Numbered from the stretch's first letter, positions 1-9,548 are shown. The stretch: 45,060 nt of DNA from an uncultured Bacteroidia bacterium (GCA_913009755.1 CAJVWU010000028.1:1-45060); one strand, 5' to 3'. Notes: generated by a model not told the origin, from the letters alone. A program made the numbers and translations.

Positions 1-144
1 ATAGATTTTAATAAGCTATATCATTATTGATGAAAAAAAACCTTAAAACTGAAGATAATATGACTTCTTTTATGAAAAAACCGTGACATAGATGAGTTTT
101 TCAGTAGCTTGCGGATTTAAGGTATTTACACAATAAAAAAAACC

Positions 145-1224
145 ATGCCCGGCAACACTTTTGGAACAATATTAAAACTCACTACTTTTGGCGAATCGCA
201 CGGAAAAGCTGTTGGCGGTATCCTTGACGGCTTTCCGGCAGGGGTTGAAATAGATGAAGATTTTTTGAAACGGGAACTTGCCCGGCGGAAACCCGGACAG
301 TCGGAACTTGTCAGCCAGCGTAAGGAAGAAGATGAAGTTGAAATATTGTCCGGTATTTTTGAAGGCCGGTCGCTGGGAACACCCATCGCTTTTCTCGTGT
401 GGAACAAAGACAAAAAACCGGAAGATTACGACCATCTCAAAACAACCTACAGGCCGTCACATGCTGATTTTACTTATTCGCAGAAATACGGCCTGCGCGA
501 TTACCGCGGTGGAGGACGGGCTTCTGCCCGAGAAACCGTGGCCAGGGTAATTGCCGGTTCTTTTGCAAAAATGCTGCTCCGCGAACCGGGCATCACAATT
601 ACAGCTTATGTTAGTGCTGTAGGTTCGGTAGCAATGGACAAGCCTTTTAACAATCCTGACATGGCCTTAATTGATGCTTCGCCCGTACGATGTCCCGATC
701 AGGAAACTTCTTCAAAAATGATTGACCTGATAAAGGAAACAGCTAAAAAAGGGGATACGCTGGGCGGACAAATCTCTTGCGTGGTTCATGGAGCGCCTGC
801 CGGGCTTGGTGAACCCGTTTTTGATAAACTGCATGCCGACCTGGGAAAAGCCATGCTCAGCATCAATGCAGTGAAAGGTTTTGAAATCGGTTCGGGATTT
901 GCCGGAACACGTTACTACGGCTCTCAGCAGAATGATGAATTTACAACCGATGGGAACAGGATTATTACAAAAACCAATAATTCGGGAGGTGTTCAGGGGG
1001 GGATATCAAACGGGATGGATATAGGGTTCAACGTAGGATTCAAACCGGTTTCCACTTTAATGAAAGATCAGAAAACAGTGGATGAAGACGGTCATCAGGT
1101 TATTCTGGAAGGTAAGGGAAGACATGATGTTACCGTGGTGCCGCGGGCTGTCCCCATTGTTGAGGCCATGGCGGCCCTGGTGATTGCCGACCACTGGCTG
1201 AGGAACCAGGTTGCGAGAGTGTGA
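145..1224 (+). CDS. aroC: Chorismate synthase
   Basis: Chorismate synthase converts 5-enolpyruvylshikimate-3-phosphate to chorismate, the last step of the shikimate pathway, in the cytosol with reduced FMN as cofactor. The 359-residue length is normal for the family. Family signatures are visible: [18 protein letters not shown] near residue 16, RPSHADFTY followed by [12 protein letters not shown] near residues 108-130, and [11 protein letters not shown] near residue 280. The ATG follows an A-rich stretch and no Shine-Dalgarno sequence is seen, as usual in Bacteroidota. It stands alone on the plus strand, convergent with the PhoD-like gene. The first 144 bases of the window hold no gene I can recognise. 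The identification is secure. Confidence 0.97.
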   Translation: MPGNTFGTILKLTTFGESHGKAVGGILDGFPAGVEIDEDFLKRELARRKPGQSELVSQRKEEDEVEILSGIFEGRSLGTPIAFLVWNKDKKPEDYDHLKTTYRPSHADFTYSQKYGLRDYRGGGRASARETVARVIAGSFAKMLLREPGITITAYVSAVGSVAMDKPFNNPDMALIDASPVRCPDQETSSKMIDLIKETAKKGDTLGGQISCVVHGAPAGLGEPVFDKLHADLGKAMLSINAVKGFEIGSGFAGTRYYGSQQNDEFTTDGNRIITKTNNSGGVQGGISNGMDIGFNVGFKPVSTLMKDQKTVDEDGHQVILEGKGRHDVTVVPRAVPIVEAMAALVIADHWLRNQVARV

Positions 1225-1279
1225 ATATATAATTACCGGTCATTGGTCGTTAGACATGGATAAATGGAGAATTGAATAC

Positions 1280-1306
1280 CTTCCAGCGTCCGCACGGACC
1301 TGGAAG
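1280..1306. terminator. Inverted repeat between convergent genes, possible weak terminator
   Basis: CTTCCAG at 1280-1286 pairs with CTGGAAG at 1300-1306. GTCC at 1288-1291 pairs with GGAC at 1296-1299, leaving a GCAC loop and one bulged C. The hairpin lies between the ends of aroC and the PhoD-like gene and could end transcription from either side, but no long T-run follows it. Confidence 0.4.
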
Positions 1307-1352
1307 AGTCTGATTTTGCCGGATATGTAGAAGGATATAAGAGTCTGATTTT
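1304..1352. repeat. Direct repeat of 14 bases
   Basis: AAGAGTCTGATTTT occurs at 1304-1317 and again at 1339-1352, just before the 3' end of the PhoD-like gene. The function is unknown. It may be a slippage or small duplication scar. Confidence 0.6.
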
Positions 1353-2687
1353 TTACTTTCTTTCAGGATACCAGGCCTTAAATTCATATTTGTATAATTC
1401 TTTTCCGTTTACATCGTAGTAAGTAACCGTGACTTTCCTGTCTTTTCGCGAACCCGATATACCGACTTCTGCAAAGTTACGCTCCATGATCACCGAACCG
1501 GGAACCCGCAATGCATTCTTTTGATTTAAAGCATTGGTATTCGGACTGCTGTTGAGGGGCGAGGAAGAAATATCAATGATGTCGGGTTTCCCGTTTTTCT
1601 TTAAAACCGAGATCTCAGAAAAATGCACATCGCCGGTGATGAAGATCACATTGTGAATATTTTGCTTGTAAATATATTCGATAATTTTTTTTCTTTCCCC
1701 GTCAAATCCGAAATTACTGTATGATTCATACACATCGGATGTGCTGAGAAACTGGCCGCCCAGCACAACAAATTTAAATGTGGCATAACTGCTTGCCAGA
1801 TTATCGAACAACCATTGGCGCTGTTGCTCACCCAGTTCGGTTTTGTTTTTTGCTTTCATCCTGTCGGGTGTACGATAAGTACGGTTGTCCATCAGGAAAA
1901 AGTCGGCATCGCCCCATTGAAAGGATGTGATGGCCCCCCTGAGGTCGCCAACACCGTAAGACGGGTTGGCCCAGAAAAGCTCGAAAGCCTTCATGGTTTC
2001 GTTTTTGTTCCAGAACCCCCTGTCGCTGTCATTGGGGCCGTAGTCATGATCATCCCAGATAGCATAATGTTGGGTGGAAGCCAGGAATTCCTGTAGTTGC
2101 GGTATTGAACGGTCGTGTGTGTACCGGTGGACAATCCCCGACCAACTGTTCCAGTCCGGCTCGCGTAAATAAACATTGTCGCCCAACCAGATCATAAAAT
2201 CAGCATGCCTGGCTGCCATATTACTATAAATCTCATATCCACCGCCATACGGCTTTCCGGGCCGGTCGTATTTGGTTTCGTTAATATAGGTTCCGCTTCC
2301 GGTTAAAAAAGAAAAATCGGGAGGGTCACCCCGCCATTTCCAAAGTTTTTGTGAGTGAAACAGGGTTTCGTAAGGCAGGAAAACGGGTTCATCATTGATG
2401 TAAAGCTCGTACTGATAAGTGTTTCCCGGTTCCAGGTTACGGGCGATCAGTTCAGCGGTAAAGCCCTCTTCTGCTTTGGTGTTCACCACGTTGGTCTGTC
2501 TTATTTCCTCCGGTTTTTGCGTGTTCCAGAATTTGACATACACTGTGGCTGCTTTTGTGGTCTGGCACCAGATGGCTGCTTCTTTCATGGTGCTGTAACC
2601 CGGCATGGGGCCTGCATTGAGCAAGTTCGCTTGGCCATGAAATATTACCGGCCAACTTATCAGGAGAAGAAGGGTTAATTTTTTCAC
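1353..2687 (-). CDS. PhoD-like metallophosphatase, secreted or periplasmic
   Basis: This is an alkaline phosphatase D family enzyme, expected to be a metal-dependent phosphomonoesterase or phosphodiesterase acting outside the cytoplasm. I start it at a GTG (2687-2685), one base after the stop of the upstream phosphodiesterase gene. That start gives 444 residues and a clean signal peptide (MKKLTLLLLISWPVIFHGQA). An upstream in-frame ATG at 2732 would overlap the neighbour and bury the signal peptide. Metal-site motifs are visible: WLGDNVY near residue 168, WDDHDYGPND near 211, LGGQF near 309 and FITGDVHFSEI near 350. An N-terminal fibronectin-like region precedes the catalytic domain, as is common in PhoD proteins. 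The tight coupling to the NPP gene suggests the two enzymes act in sequence, for example on the product of pyrophosphate cleavage. The substrate is not shown by the sequence. Confidence 0.88.
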   Translation of the reverse strand: MKKLTLLLLISWPVIFHGQANLLNAGPMPGYSTMKEAAIWCQTTKAATVYVKFWNTQKPEEIRQTNVVNTKAEEGFTAELIARNLEPGNTYQYELYINDEPVFLPYETLFHSQKLWKWRGDPPDFSFLTGSGTYINETKYDRPGKPYGGGYEIYSNMAARHADFMIWLGDNVYLREPDWNSWSGIVHRYTHDRSIPQLQEFLASTQHYAIWDDHDYGPNDSDRGFWNKNETMKAFELFWANPSYGVGDLRGAITSFQWGDADFFLMDNRTYRTPDRMKAKNKTELGEQQRQWLFDNLASSYATFKFVVLGGQFLSTSDVYESYSNFGFDGERKKIIEYIYKQNIHNVIFITGDVHFSEISVLKKNGKPDIIDISSSPLNSSPNTNALNQKNALRVPGSVIMERNFAEVGISGSRKDRKVTVTYYDVNGKELYKYEFKAWYPERK

Positions 2688-2688
2688 T

Positions 2689-3903
2689 CTACTTAATTCG
2701 TAACATTGATTCGGTATTTTTAATATCCCCATCGTTTTTGGCTGGTTTCAAGTCCATGATTGTTGTGATGAGCGGATAAATATTTACATTTTCAAAAGTT
2801 GGGTGGATAAATCCTTTTTTAAATGCAGGCCCGGCAGCATAAAATATCGCGCGCATGTCTTTAAAATCATTGTCATAACCATGTGCGCCTTTACCCACAT
2901 TTCTTATCCGGCCCGAAAGAACAGACCATCCGGGATAAGCCACGACAGTGATATCGAGTGTCCTGGGATTATGACCGTAATGCAGCCGCCGGGGAACGCT
3001 GTCGTGTTTCCATGCAAAAATATGGGGCGTGTTTTTCAACTGCCGGTAAACCTTTTCCAGCTTGCCCGGTTTGACTTTTATATTGAAATTAGGGTTACTC
3101 CCCACAATCATATCTATGTCGGCCGTGTCAATAACCTGGTCAAGCAACACGACCCTGTCATTTGAAATTTCGGCCATGCCGTGGTCGGAGGTGATGATGA
3201 AATTCAACCGGTTAAACTCTGGTAGTTTGCGCATTTGTGTAAAATAGTAACCCAGCAATGAGTCCAGTTTTTCCACCATTGCTATGGTTTTCTCACCGTA
3301 AGGACCGGCTTTATGCCCGATGTGGTCCGGTTGGTAATAATACCAGAGGATCAGGTGCGGTCTTTCATTTTGGGGAAGTGAGAGCCAGTGTTTTACCGAA
3401 TCCACTCGCGATTTGAAAGGAACGCTTCTGTTATATTTGTACCAATAATCCGGCCGCATGCCGTCTATTTTTGCTTCGGACCCCACCCAGAAAAACGTGG
3501 CCGCCCTGACATTTTGTTTTTCTGCCGTTACCCATATTGGCTCTCCCCCGTAAAAAGCACCGTTCTCAACGGCTGCCCTGTCGCTGATCCGGAAGAATTT
3601 TTTCAGCCCGGGGGCATAAAAACTGTTGCCAACCAAACCGTTATGATCGGGGTATAAACCCGTTGCAATGGTATAATGGTTTGGAAATGTTTTGGTGGGA
3701 AACGAAGGTTTTAGCGATTCGGCAATGACGCCGGCTTTTTGTAGTGAGTCCAGCACCGGTGTGCTGGCATAAACCGGGTAGTCCCACCTGAAACCGTCAA
3801 GCGACAGCATGATCAGATAGGGTTTTTCGTTTTCCTGCGGTTTCTGACAGGAATAGAACACAAAAAGTGAAATCGAGGCAACAAGAAAAAGGAATTTTTT
3901 CAT
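2689..3903 (-). CDS. NPP-type nucleotide pyrophosphatase/phosphodiesterase lipoprotein
   Basis: This 404-residue protein belongs to the alkaline phosphatase superfamily, ectonucleotide pyrophosphatase/phosphodiesterase (NPP) group. NPP enzymes cut phosphodiester and pyrophosphate bonds, including in dinucleotides. The complete two-zinc active site is visible: D36 (SLDGFRW), nucleophile T72 (TKTFPN), D193 and H197 (PDHIGH), D240 and H241 (SDHGM), and H341 (GAHGYDN). Spacing closely matches the bacterial NPP of Xanthomonas (D54, T90, D210, H214, D257, H258, H363), and N93 falls where its substrate-binding N111 lies. The N-terminus is a lipoprotein signal with Cys19 (FYSC). The residues after it (QKPQENE) resemble a surface-export signal only weakly, so the side of the outer membrane is unresolved. 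It starts 42 bases after receptor B and is followed after one base by the PhoD-like gene. A role in splitting FAD to FMN and AMP is my inference. Confidence 0.93.
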   Translation of the reverse strand: MKKFLFLVASISLFVFYSCQKPQENEKPYLIMLSLDGFRWDYPVYASTPVLDSLQKAGVIAESLKPSFPTKTFPNHYTIATGLYPDHNGLVGNSFYAPGLKKFFRISDRAAVENGAFYGGEPIWVTAEKQNVRAATFFWVGSEAKIDGMRPDYWYKYNRSVPFKSRVDSVKHWLSLPQNERPHLILWYYYQPDHIGHKAGPYGEKTIAMVEKLDSLLGYYFTQMRKLPEFNRLNFIITSDHGMAEISNDRVVLLDQVIDTADIDMIVGSNPNFNIKVKPGKLEKVYRQLKNTPHIFAWKHDSVPRRLHYGHNPRTLDITVVAYPGWSVLSGRIRNVGKGAHGYDNDFKDMRAIFYAAGPAFKKGFIHPTFENVNIYPLITTIMDLKPAKNDGDIKNTESMLRIK

Positions 3904-3945
3904 TGATTTTTATTTTGGAATAAAGATAAAAAAATAAAATACTGG

Positions 3946-6597
3946 TTAAAAACGAATCTTCAGTGCGAAGTTCCAGTTGCGCCCCCACAACCAGAAGCCT
4001 TTTTTGAATGTGTGGTAGATATCACCATTTGCATTATAAGCAGGTTTGTCTTCAGCCTCTACAACGGCAACCGTGTTAAATACATTGTAACAGTTAATCT
4101 GGAACCTGGAATCTAATCCTGCAAATTTGAAACGCCAGGCAAAACGGGCATTCAGATTACTGTATCCGGGAAGTTTATAGGATTGTGTCCGGTCAATATC
4201 TTCGGGGTTTTTAGCTCTTCTGGTGTAGGAAAAGAACCGGGCATATAATTGATCATAATACAACCACTGTCCGCCAAGTTCAATTCTTTTGGCAATCAGG
4301 AAGTTTGCATTTAAACCGATTTGGGTTTGCGGTTGATCAGGAATCCTCAAACCTTTAACATAAATGGTATATTCCCCAACCTTCTCATAGGTATCTGCCG
4401 TGTACTCTGTTACTGATGCATCGTTTGCATAAGTCCAATTCCCAATTGACAGGATGGCCCCGACATTTACCCAACCGGTTATTTTATAATTTGCATCCAG
4501 TTCTATTCCTAAATGCTGTTGTTTTAATCCTGATGCAAAAGCATTTACCCTGGTATATTCCCCGTCAATTACATAACCATAATTACTGAGTTCGTTGATG
4601 TCGCTCCATATTGTATAATAAGCATTCAAATTTAATTTGAATTTTTTCATCAAAAGTCCGTAACCCAATTCAGAAGCAAATACTTTTTCATTTATGAGGT
4701 CAGGGTTTACATCATTTTTATAGTTTAGGAACTGGAACCTGAAAAAGGGTACGCGTGAGTAATACCCGATGTTAAAGAAAACGTTATTGGTTTCATTAAC
4801 GTTCCAGTTTATACCGGCTTTGGCATCCCAGCCCATGTTTGACAGGGTTTCGCTTATATTTGGATTGTCTTTTGCGTCATCTTCCGAAATTATGCCTTTT
4901 TGATAACTATAATAGTCAACTCTTTTTGTCCAGGTATCTGAAACCGTTGCTGCAACGAAAGCTGAGATTCGGCCACTGGTATATTCCAATTGTGCAAATA
5001 ATCCGCCATAATTCACAATGCCATCGTTCCAATAGGCAATTTTATCACCTACCCGGGTAGCACCAAACTTTTTATCATACCAATAATTACCACCAACCAG
5101 GTCACGGACTTCCCGGTAGTGCTCTCCAACATAGAAACGTCCGTCAATACCACCGGTAAAGAGTAACCTGTCCGTAAAATTATATTTGAGTGTTGACAAA
5201 ATGCCGGACCAAAAGTGGTTGTTTGCAGAATTCCTGATTATGTGAGCTGAATTGGAATAAAAGGTGGTATCACCCTTATATATTGAATAAGCACCTAAAC
5301 CCCTGGCTTGCATTGTATCAACATTGGTACTATTATAATCAGCTAAAGCATCCCAGTCATACTGGCCGCTGGCTGTCTGGGGTGGTTCATACTTATAGGG
5401 ACTATAACCCAAAGGCCCCGATCCACCACCTTTGCCAAAGGAAACATAAGCGGAAGTGGCAAGGAAGGCTTTTTCGTTGATGTTATAATACCAGTTGAGA
5501 GCAATTTGCGGTTTATGATAATAATTGACCCTTTCATTCAATTGTTCTCCACCACGCCAGCCCCAGTTCTCGTTGTATTTTGCACCATAAGTTTTATACA
5601 TTGCAGAGTCAAGCATATAATAATTATTACGTTGTCCGTGCTTCTGTGGTGCACCAATAATGGTAAATACCAACTGGTGCTTTTTTCCAATATCCTGGCT
5701 GATTGACAAAAAATAGGACCAGGCATCAACCCAGGTTGCATCAATATACCCTTGTCCGAACGTCCTGGAACCCACAAAAGTGACGGCTGTTCCTGTTTTC
5801 AGTTTACCGGTTGACAAGCTGAGCATGGTTTTGTACCTGCCAAAATCTGTAGCGCTTATTTCTACCGAACCGCCTTTGTTCATATCCGTTGTTTTGGTGA
5901 TGATGTTGATGGTGCCGCCAACAGAATTGATGGCTAATTTTGATGCACCTAATCCACGTTGGATTTGGATTGAGCGTGTTGCATCACCCAGTCCGGCCCA
6001 GTTTGACCAGTAAACCCAGCCGTTTTCCATATCGTTTACCGGGATACCATTGATCATTACAGCGACATTCCTTTGGTCGAAACCACGGACGTTTATCCTT
6101 GCATCCCCAAATCCGCCACCGCTTTTTGTGGCATATACGTTGGGTGTATAATTCATCACTTCCGGAAACTCCTGGCTGCCCAGGTTCTCCTGGATGGTCT
6201 TGGCGCTGACCGTGCTCACTGCAACCGGGGTTTGACGGTCAACGGCCACAGATGCCAGTACATTGACTTCATCAAGGCCGATGGCGCTCGACTGCATTAA
6301 AATGGTTCCCACATTGTAGGTAGCACCGTCTTTTACGGTTACATCAATGTCTTGTTTTTCGTAACCCACATAGCTGACAATGAGGGTATGTTCGCCTTCG
6401 GGTGCAATCAACAGAAAACTTCCGTCGAGGTTCGTGGTTACACCAATTGTTGTCCCCTTTATCACTACGGTGGCACCAATCAATGTTTCGTTTGTGTTCA
6501 CATCCTGAACGACTCCGCGGACAATTCCCTGTGCAAAGGCCGTTCCGTTAATGACTAAAATAACCAAAAAGGTTAAGAGTAAATTTTTTCGTTTCAT
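3946..6597 (-). CDS. TonB-dependent outer membrane receptor (receptor B)
   Basis: This outer membrane active transporter has 883 residues from the chosen ATG. Another ATG lies two codons upstream at 6603. Order: signal peptide ending AFAQ; a CarboxypepD_reg-like domain at about residues 23-105 (GIVRGVVQDVN, VSYVGYEKQDI); a plug domain at about 115-240 with INVRGFDQRNVAVMINGIP and INSVGGTINIITK; then a beta-barrel to the C-terminal IRF. No SusD gene is present and the length is below a typical SusC, so a small-molecule ligand is more likely than a glycan. It is clearly paralogous to the receptor encoded just upstream: both share ENGxVYWSNW and GAPQxHGQR. It lies 225 bases after that gene and 42 bases before the NPP gene, so it is probably cotranscribed with the two hydrolases. 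Confidence 0.93.
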   Translation of the reverse strand: MKRKNLLLTFLVILVINGTAFAQGIVRGVVQDVNTNETLIGATVVIKGTTIGVTTNLDGSFLLIAPEGEHTLIVSYVGYEKQDIDVTVKDGATYNVGTILMQSSAIGLDEVNVLASVAVDRQTPVAVSTVSAKTIQENLGSQEFPEVMNYTPNVYATKSGGGFGDARINVRGFDQRNVAVMINGIPVNDMENGWVYWSNWAGLGDATRSIQIQRGLGASKLAINSVGGTINIITKTTDMNKGGSVEISATDFGRYKTMLSLSTGKLKTGTAVTFVGSRTFGQGYIDATWVDAWSYFLSISQDIGKKHQLVFTIIGAPQKHGQRNNYYMLDSAMYKTYGAKYNENWGWRGGEQLNERVNYYHKPQIALNWYYNINEKAFLATSAYVSFGKGGGSGPLGYSPYKYEPPQTASGQYDWDALADYNSTNVDTMQARGLGAYSIYKGDTTFYSNSAHIIRNSANNHFWSGILSTLKYNFTDRLLFTGGIDGRFYVGEHYREVRDLVGGNYWYDKKFGATRVGDKIAYWNDGIVNYGGLFAQLEYTSGRISAFVAATVSDTWTKRVDYYSYQKGIISEDDAKDNPNISETLSNMGWDAKAGINWNVNETNNVFFNIGYYSRVPFFRFQFLNYKNDVNPDLINEKVFASELGYGLLMKKFKLNLNAYYTIWSDINELSNYGYVIDGEYTRVNAFASGLKQQHLGIELDANYKITGWVNVGAILSIGNWTYANDASVTEYTADTYEKVGEYTIYVKGLRIPDQPQTQIGLNANFLIAKRIELGGQWLYYDQLYARFFSYTRRAKNPEDIDRTQSYKLPGYSNLNARFAWRFKFAGLDSRFQINCYNVFNTVAVVEAEDKPAYNANGDIYHTFKKGFWLWGRNWNFALKIRF

Positions 6598-6648
6598 AAG
6601 CATTTTTTAAATTATTGATTTATATTAATTGTCGGTTACAAAGGGAAA

Positions 6649-6681
6649 GTAAATGTATATATTTACCAAAATACATGTATT
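6649..6681. promoter_or_regulatory. Two inverted repeats upstream of receptor B
   Basis: GTAAAT at 6649-6654 is mirrored by ATTTAC at 6661-6666, and AATACATGTATT at 6670-6681 is a perfect 12-base palindrome. They sit 50-85 bases upstream of receptor B in the 225-base gap between the two receptors. They could be an operator or a weak hairpin. I see no perfect TAnnTTTG promoter box in this gap. Confidence 0.35.
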
Positions 6682-6828
6682 AAAAAATTGTTAACAATTA
6701 GCAGGCATGAAACAAACAATTTAAACAAGCTAAAGTATTTCAGTAATTTATAATCTTTCCGGCGTTCATAATTTTTACGCATTCTAAAGAAGATTACTTG
6801 ACTTTTTTCATTTTATACACGAAAAAGG

Positions 6829-9402
6829 TTAAAAATAGAGACGCAACATAAAATCGAAAGTGCGCCCGAAAGACCAAAATCCCCTGAATGTATTCAATTG
6901 ATGGTTTGCACCGTCCTCGCCCCATTCAATAAAATTACTGTTTAACAGGTTGAAACCGTTTATCTGAACCAGCCCCGGCGTTTTAAAGAATTTAAAAGGG
7001 ATACTGATATAAACATTCAACGTTTGGTATCCGGGGATTTGGTATGGCTGGTCTGTATCTTCGGAGTTTCTGCGGATGGTTGGAGAGAACCCGGCGAATA
7101 TTTTATTGAAATACACCCATTCTGCCCTCACATTGAAAAAGTTCAATAGCCTGAATTCGGTGTTTAAGCCGAATTGCTGTTGTGCCGTCCCGCCGACATA
7201 GATATTTTTCACGTAAACATGGATTGTATCAACTGCAATATTCTCATTGTTGAAAAGCGTGGCTTCCACATTGTTCTTCCACCGGTAATCGCCCAGCGTC
7301 ATGAAAGCACCCAGCTTAAAGTTCCTGCTCAGGTTTGCTTTGGCCTCAAGCTCAATGCCCTGGTGCACTGCATTTAACCCGTTGATCAATGCCCTTGTCT
7401 GAAGGTTGCTTTCCAGTTGAACGTATTCGTCCGACAACAGGGATACGTTTGACCATAAAGTATAATAAGCGCTCAGGTTGAGAACCCATTTAGGGGATTT
7501 AAACCGGTAACCCGCTTCCACCGTACTGATCTGTTCATTTTTCAGGTTGATGACCGGCCGGTTGTTGAAATTTCCGAAAACATATTTAAAATAAGGTGCT
7601 TTGGAAATAAAAGCTCCATTGGCATATACAATATGTTGTCCGGCGGGTTGAAAACTTATTCCGCCACGCACATCAAAACCCGGCAGTATAATCGTTGCAC
7701 TCTTGGTATCGGTAACATAGTTATAACGGTCAACCCTTTGATACCAGTTGTTGTTGCCGTTTACCGAAAGATAGGCATTGAAGCTGTTCCCACTGTAAAG
7801 CATCTGCGCATAAGCATTGATAAAATTGATGATTGAATTGTTGTTGACCTTGATAATATCGCCAACCGTTTTCACCTCATTCCTGCCTGCATCGCCATCC
7901 ACAGCCCAGGCATAATCATCAATATAAAATTTGCCGCCCAGCAAATCAATGATCTGCTCACGAAGGAAAGAATTGAAATACCGGTAATGGATGCCCGCCA
8001 CAAACTTAAAATGATCGTTGATCTGCTGCTGATACGTTGACAACAATCCTGTTTCGATGTGGCTGGCCAGAAAATGAGTTTGTACATTCATGGAATAACC
8101 GCTTACCGTATCGCCTGTGTTCAGAACATATTGTCCCGGGTGGGTTGCATTGTTATGATAAATAGCCGGCCAGTCAATTTGACCCGATTCGTTGCGGTAA
8201 GAAAAAATTGACGGGGCATAGTTAAAGCTTTCCGACCACTTACCACCGCCGCTGCCCAATATCAGGTAAATGGAAGTCGCCAGTTTTTTGTTCTTGTCAA
8301 GGGTAAGATAATGGTTGATGCCGAGGAAAGGCCGGTGATAGAAATTTTCGGAAGCATTGTTGATTTTCCCGTTATAGCTGCCCCAGTCTTTATTATAAAG
8401 GTTGCCATGTGCGAGGTATTCTTTGTCGGATAGTTTGAGTGTTCGCTGACCGTGACGTTGCGGCGCACCCAGCAGGGTAAGGGTCAGCTTGTTCTTTTTG
8501 TTGATTTGTTTGCTCAGCGCCAGGTAATAAGACCATCCCCTTACATAAGTGGCGTCAATATACCCGGGCCCTGTGCTGTATGAACCCATCATCGAAATGC
8601 TCCATCCGTTTTTCATTTTGCCGCTGTTCAGTGTGAGCAAGGCAAGCCGGTTGCCATAGCTTGTTACCTGATAACTTACCGACCCGCCCGATGTTTTGCT
8701 TGCCGGTTCGGTGATGATGTTGACACTTCCTCCCACTGAATTCACCGCTGCGTTGGCAAAGCCGGGCCCTTTTTGTACTTGTATCTCTGCTGCTGCCGAA
8801 GCCAGCCCCAGCCAGTTGCTCCAGTAAACCGAACCGTTTTCAACGCCATTGATGGGGACACCATCCAGCAGTACGGCCACATTGGCCTGGTCGAACCCCC
8901 TGATGCTCATCCCGGCATCGCCACTACCCCCGCCGGCCCTCACGGTATAAACACCCGGAATATGATTGAGTGAAAAAGGCAATGACCGGTCGCCCAACTC
9001 GTTGTGTATTGTCCTGGCACTGACGGTTGAGACAGTAACCGGGGTTTCAGCATCTTTAACCAAACCGGCAGATACCGTAATCTCATTTAGGTTAATTGCT
9101 TCCCGCTGAAGCGGGATAGTGCCCAGGTTATTTTCAGTTCCTTTAATTTTATATGGGAGAGCCGACGTTTTGTATCCCATCGCACGGAACCTGAGCCATC
9201 CTTTGTCGTGATTTGTTGTTATTAAAAATTGTCCTTCGGCATTGCTTACTGTGCCAGTTTGGCTATCGGACAGTATGATATGGACTCCAGGTAACGGTTT
9301 TCGGTTGCCGGCATCAATCAACTTCCCCGAAATAACAGTTTGCGAAAAGGCAAACGGAATGATGAACATTAAAAAGTTTGAAATTAAAAGAAACCTCTTC
9401 AT
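6829..9402 (-). CDS. TonB-dependent receptor under FMN riboswitch control (receptor A), probable flavin receptor
   Basis: This is an 857-residue outer membrane TonB-dependent receptor. Order: signal peptide ending AFSQ; a CarboxypepD_reg-like domain at about residues 21-105 (VISGKLIDAGN); a plug at about 115-240 (MSIRGFDQANVAVLLDG, VNSVGGSVNIIT); and a barrel ending in RLYF. It is the first gene downstream of an FMN riboswitch on the same strand, 146 bases after the aptamer. A gene repressed by cytoplasmic FMN is usually for flavin synthesis or uptake, so the best inference is an outer membrane receptor for riboflavin, FMN or FAD. No inner membrane flavin transporter is in the window. It is a paralogue of receptor B, which follows it. 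The receptor assignment is firm and the ligand is inferred. Confidence 0.93.
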   Translation of the reverse strand: MKRFLLISNFLMFIIPFAFSQTVISGKLIDAGNRKPLPGVHIILSDSQTGTVSNAEGQFLITTNHDKGWLRFRAMGYKTSALPYKIKGTENNLGTIPLQREAINLNEITVSAGLVKDAETPVTVSTVSARTIHNELGDRSLPFSLNHIPGVYTVRAGGGSGDAGMSIRGFDQANVAVLLDGVPINGVENGSVYWSNWLGLASAAAEIQVQKGPGFANAAVNSVGGSVNIITEPASKTSGGSVSYQVTSYGNRLALLTLNSGKMKNGWSISMMGSYSTGPGYIDATYVRGWSYYLALSKQINKKNKLTLTLLGAPQRHGQRTLKLSDKEYLAHGNLYNKDWGSYNGKINNASENFYHRPFLGINHYLTLDKNKKLATSIYLILGSGGGKWSESFNYAPSIFSYRNESGQIDWPAIYHNNATHPGQYVLNTGDTVSGYSMNVQTHFLASHIETGLLSTYQQQINDHFKFVAGIHYRYFNSFLREQIIDLLGGKFYIDDYAWAVDGDAGRNEVKTVGDIIKVNNNSIINFINAYAQMLYSGNSFNAYLSVNGNNNWYQRVDRYNYVTDTKSATIILPGFDVRGGISFQPAGQHIVYANGAFISKAPYFKYVFGNFNNRPVINLKNEQISTVEAGYRFKSPKWVLNLSAYYTLWSNVSLLSDEYVQLESNLQTRALINGLNAVHQGIELEAKANLSRNFKLGAFMTLGDYRWKNNVEATLFNNENIAVDTIHVYVKNIYVGGTAQQQFGLNTEFRLLNFFNVRAEWVYFNKIFAGFSPTIRRNSEDTDQPYQIPGYQTLNVYISIPFKFFKTPGLVQINGFNLLNSNFIEWGEDGANHQLNTFRGFWSFGRTFDFMLRLYF

Positions 9403-9426
9403 GATCTGTAAAATTTAAATTTCATA

Positions 9427-9451
9427 AAAGAACCCCGCATAGTATCCGGGG
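9427..9451 (-). terminator. Second hairpin with T-rich tail in riboswitch leader
   Basis: On the minus strand CCCCG (9451-9447) pairs with CGGGG (9437-9433) around a nine-base loop, followed by TTCTTTT. It lies 30 bases before the receptor A start codon. It could be a weak terminator or a structure near the start codon, as part of riboswitch output. Confidence 0.4.
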
Positions 9452-9514
9452 CGATATGAAATATCACAAAGAGGAAACGGAATACAGCTTTTAAGATGTG
9501 CAATAGCATATCCC

Positions 9515-9536
9515 AAAAACCGGATTTGTACCGGTT
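9515..9536 (-). terminator. Candidate intrinsic terminator of the FMN riboswitch
   Basis: Reading the minus strand, AACCGG (9536-9531) pairs with CCGGTT (9523-9518) around a seven-base loop, and three more T residues follow before GGG. It begins 12 bases after the aptamer, where a riboswitch expression platform is expected. The T-run is short, so regulation by termination is plausible but not proven. Confidence 0.5.
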
Positions 9537-9548
9537 CCGGCATGATCA

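Noticed and set aside
1-144. Gene fragment at the left edge
   Set aside because: No frame with a recognisable product ends here. The region is AT-rich leader sequence.
3946-9402. SusC/SusD polysaccharide utilisation locus
   Set aside because: No SusD, glycoside hydrolase or sensor is present, and the receptors are shorter than typical SusC.
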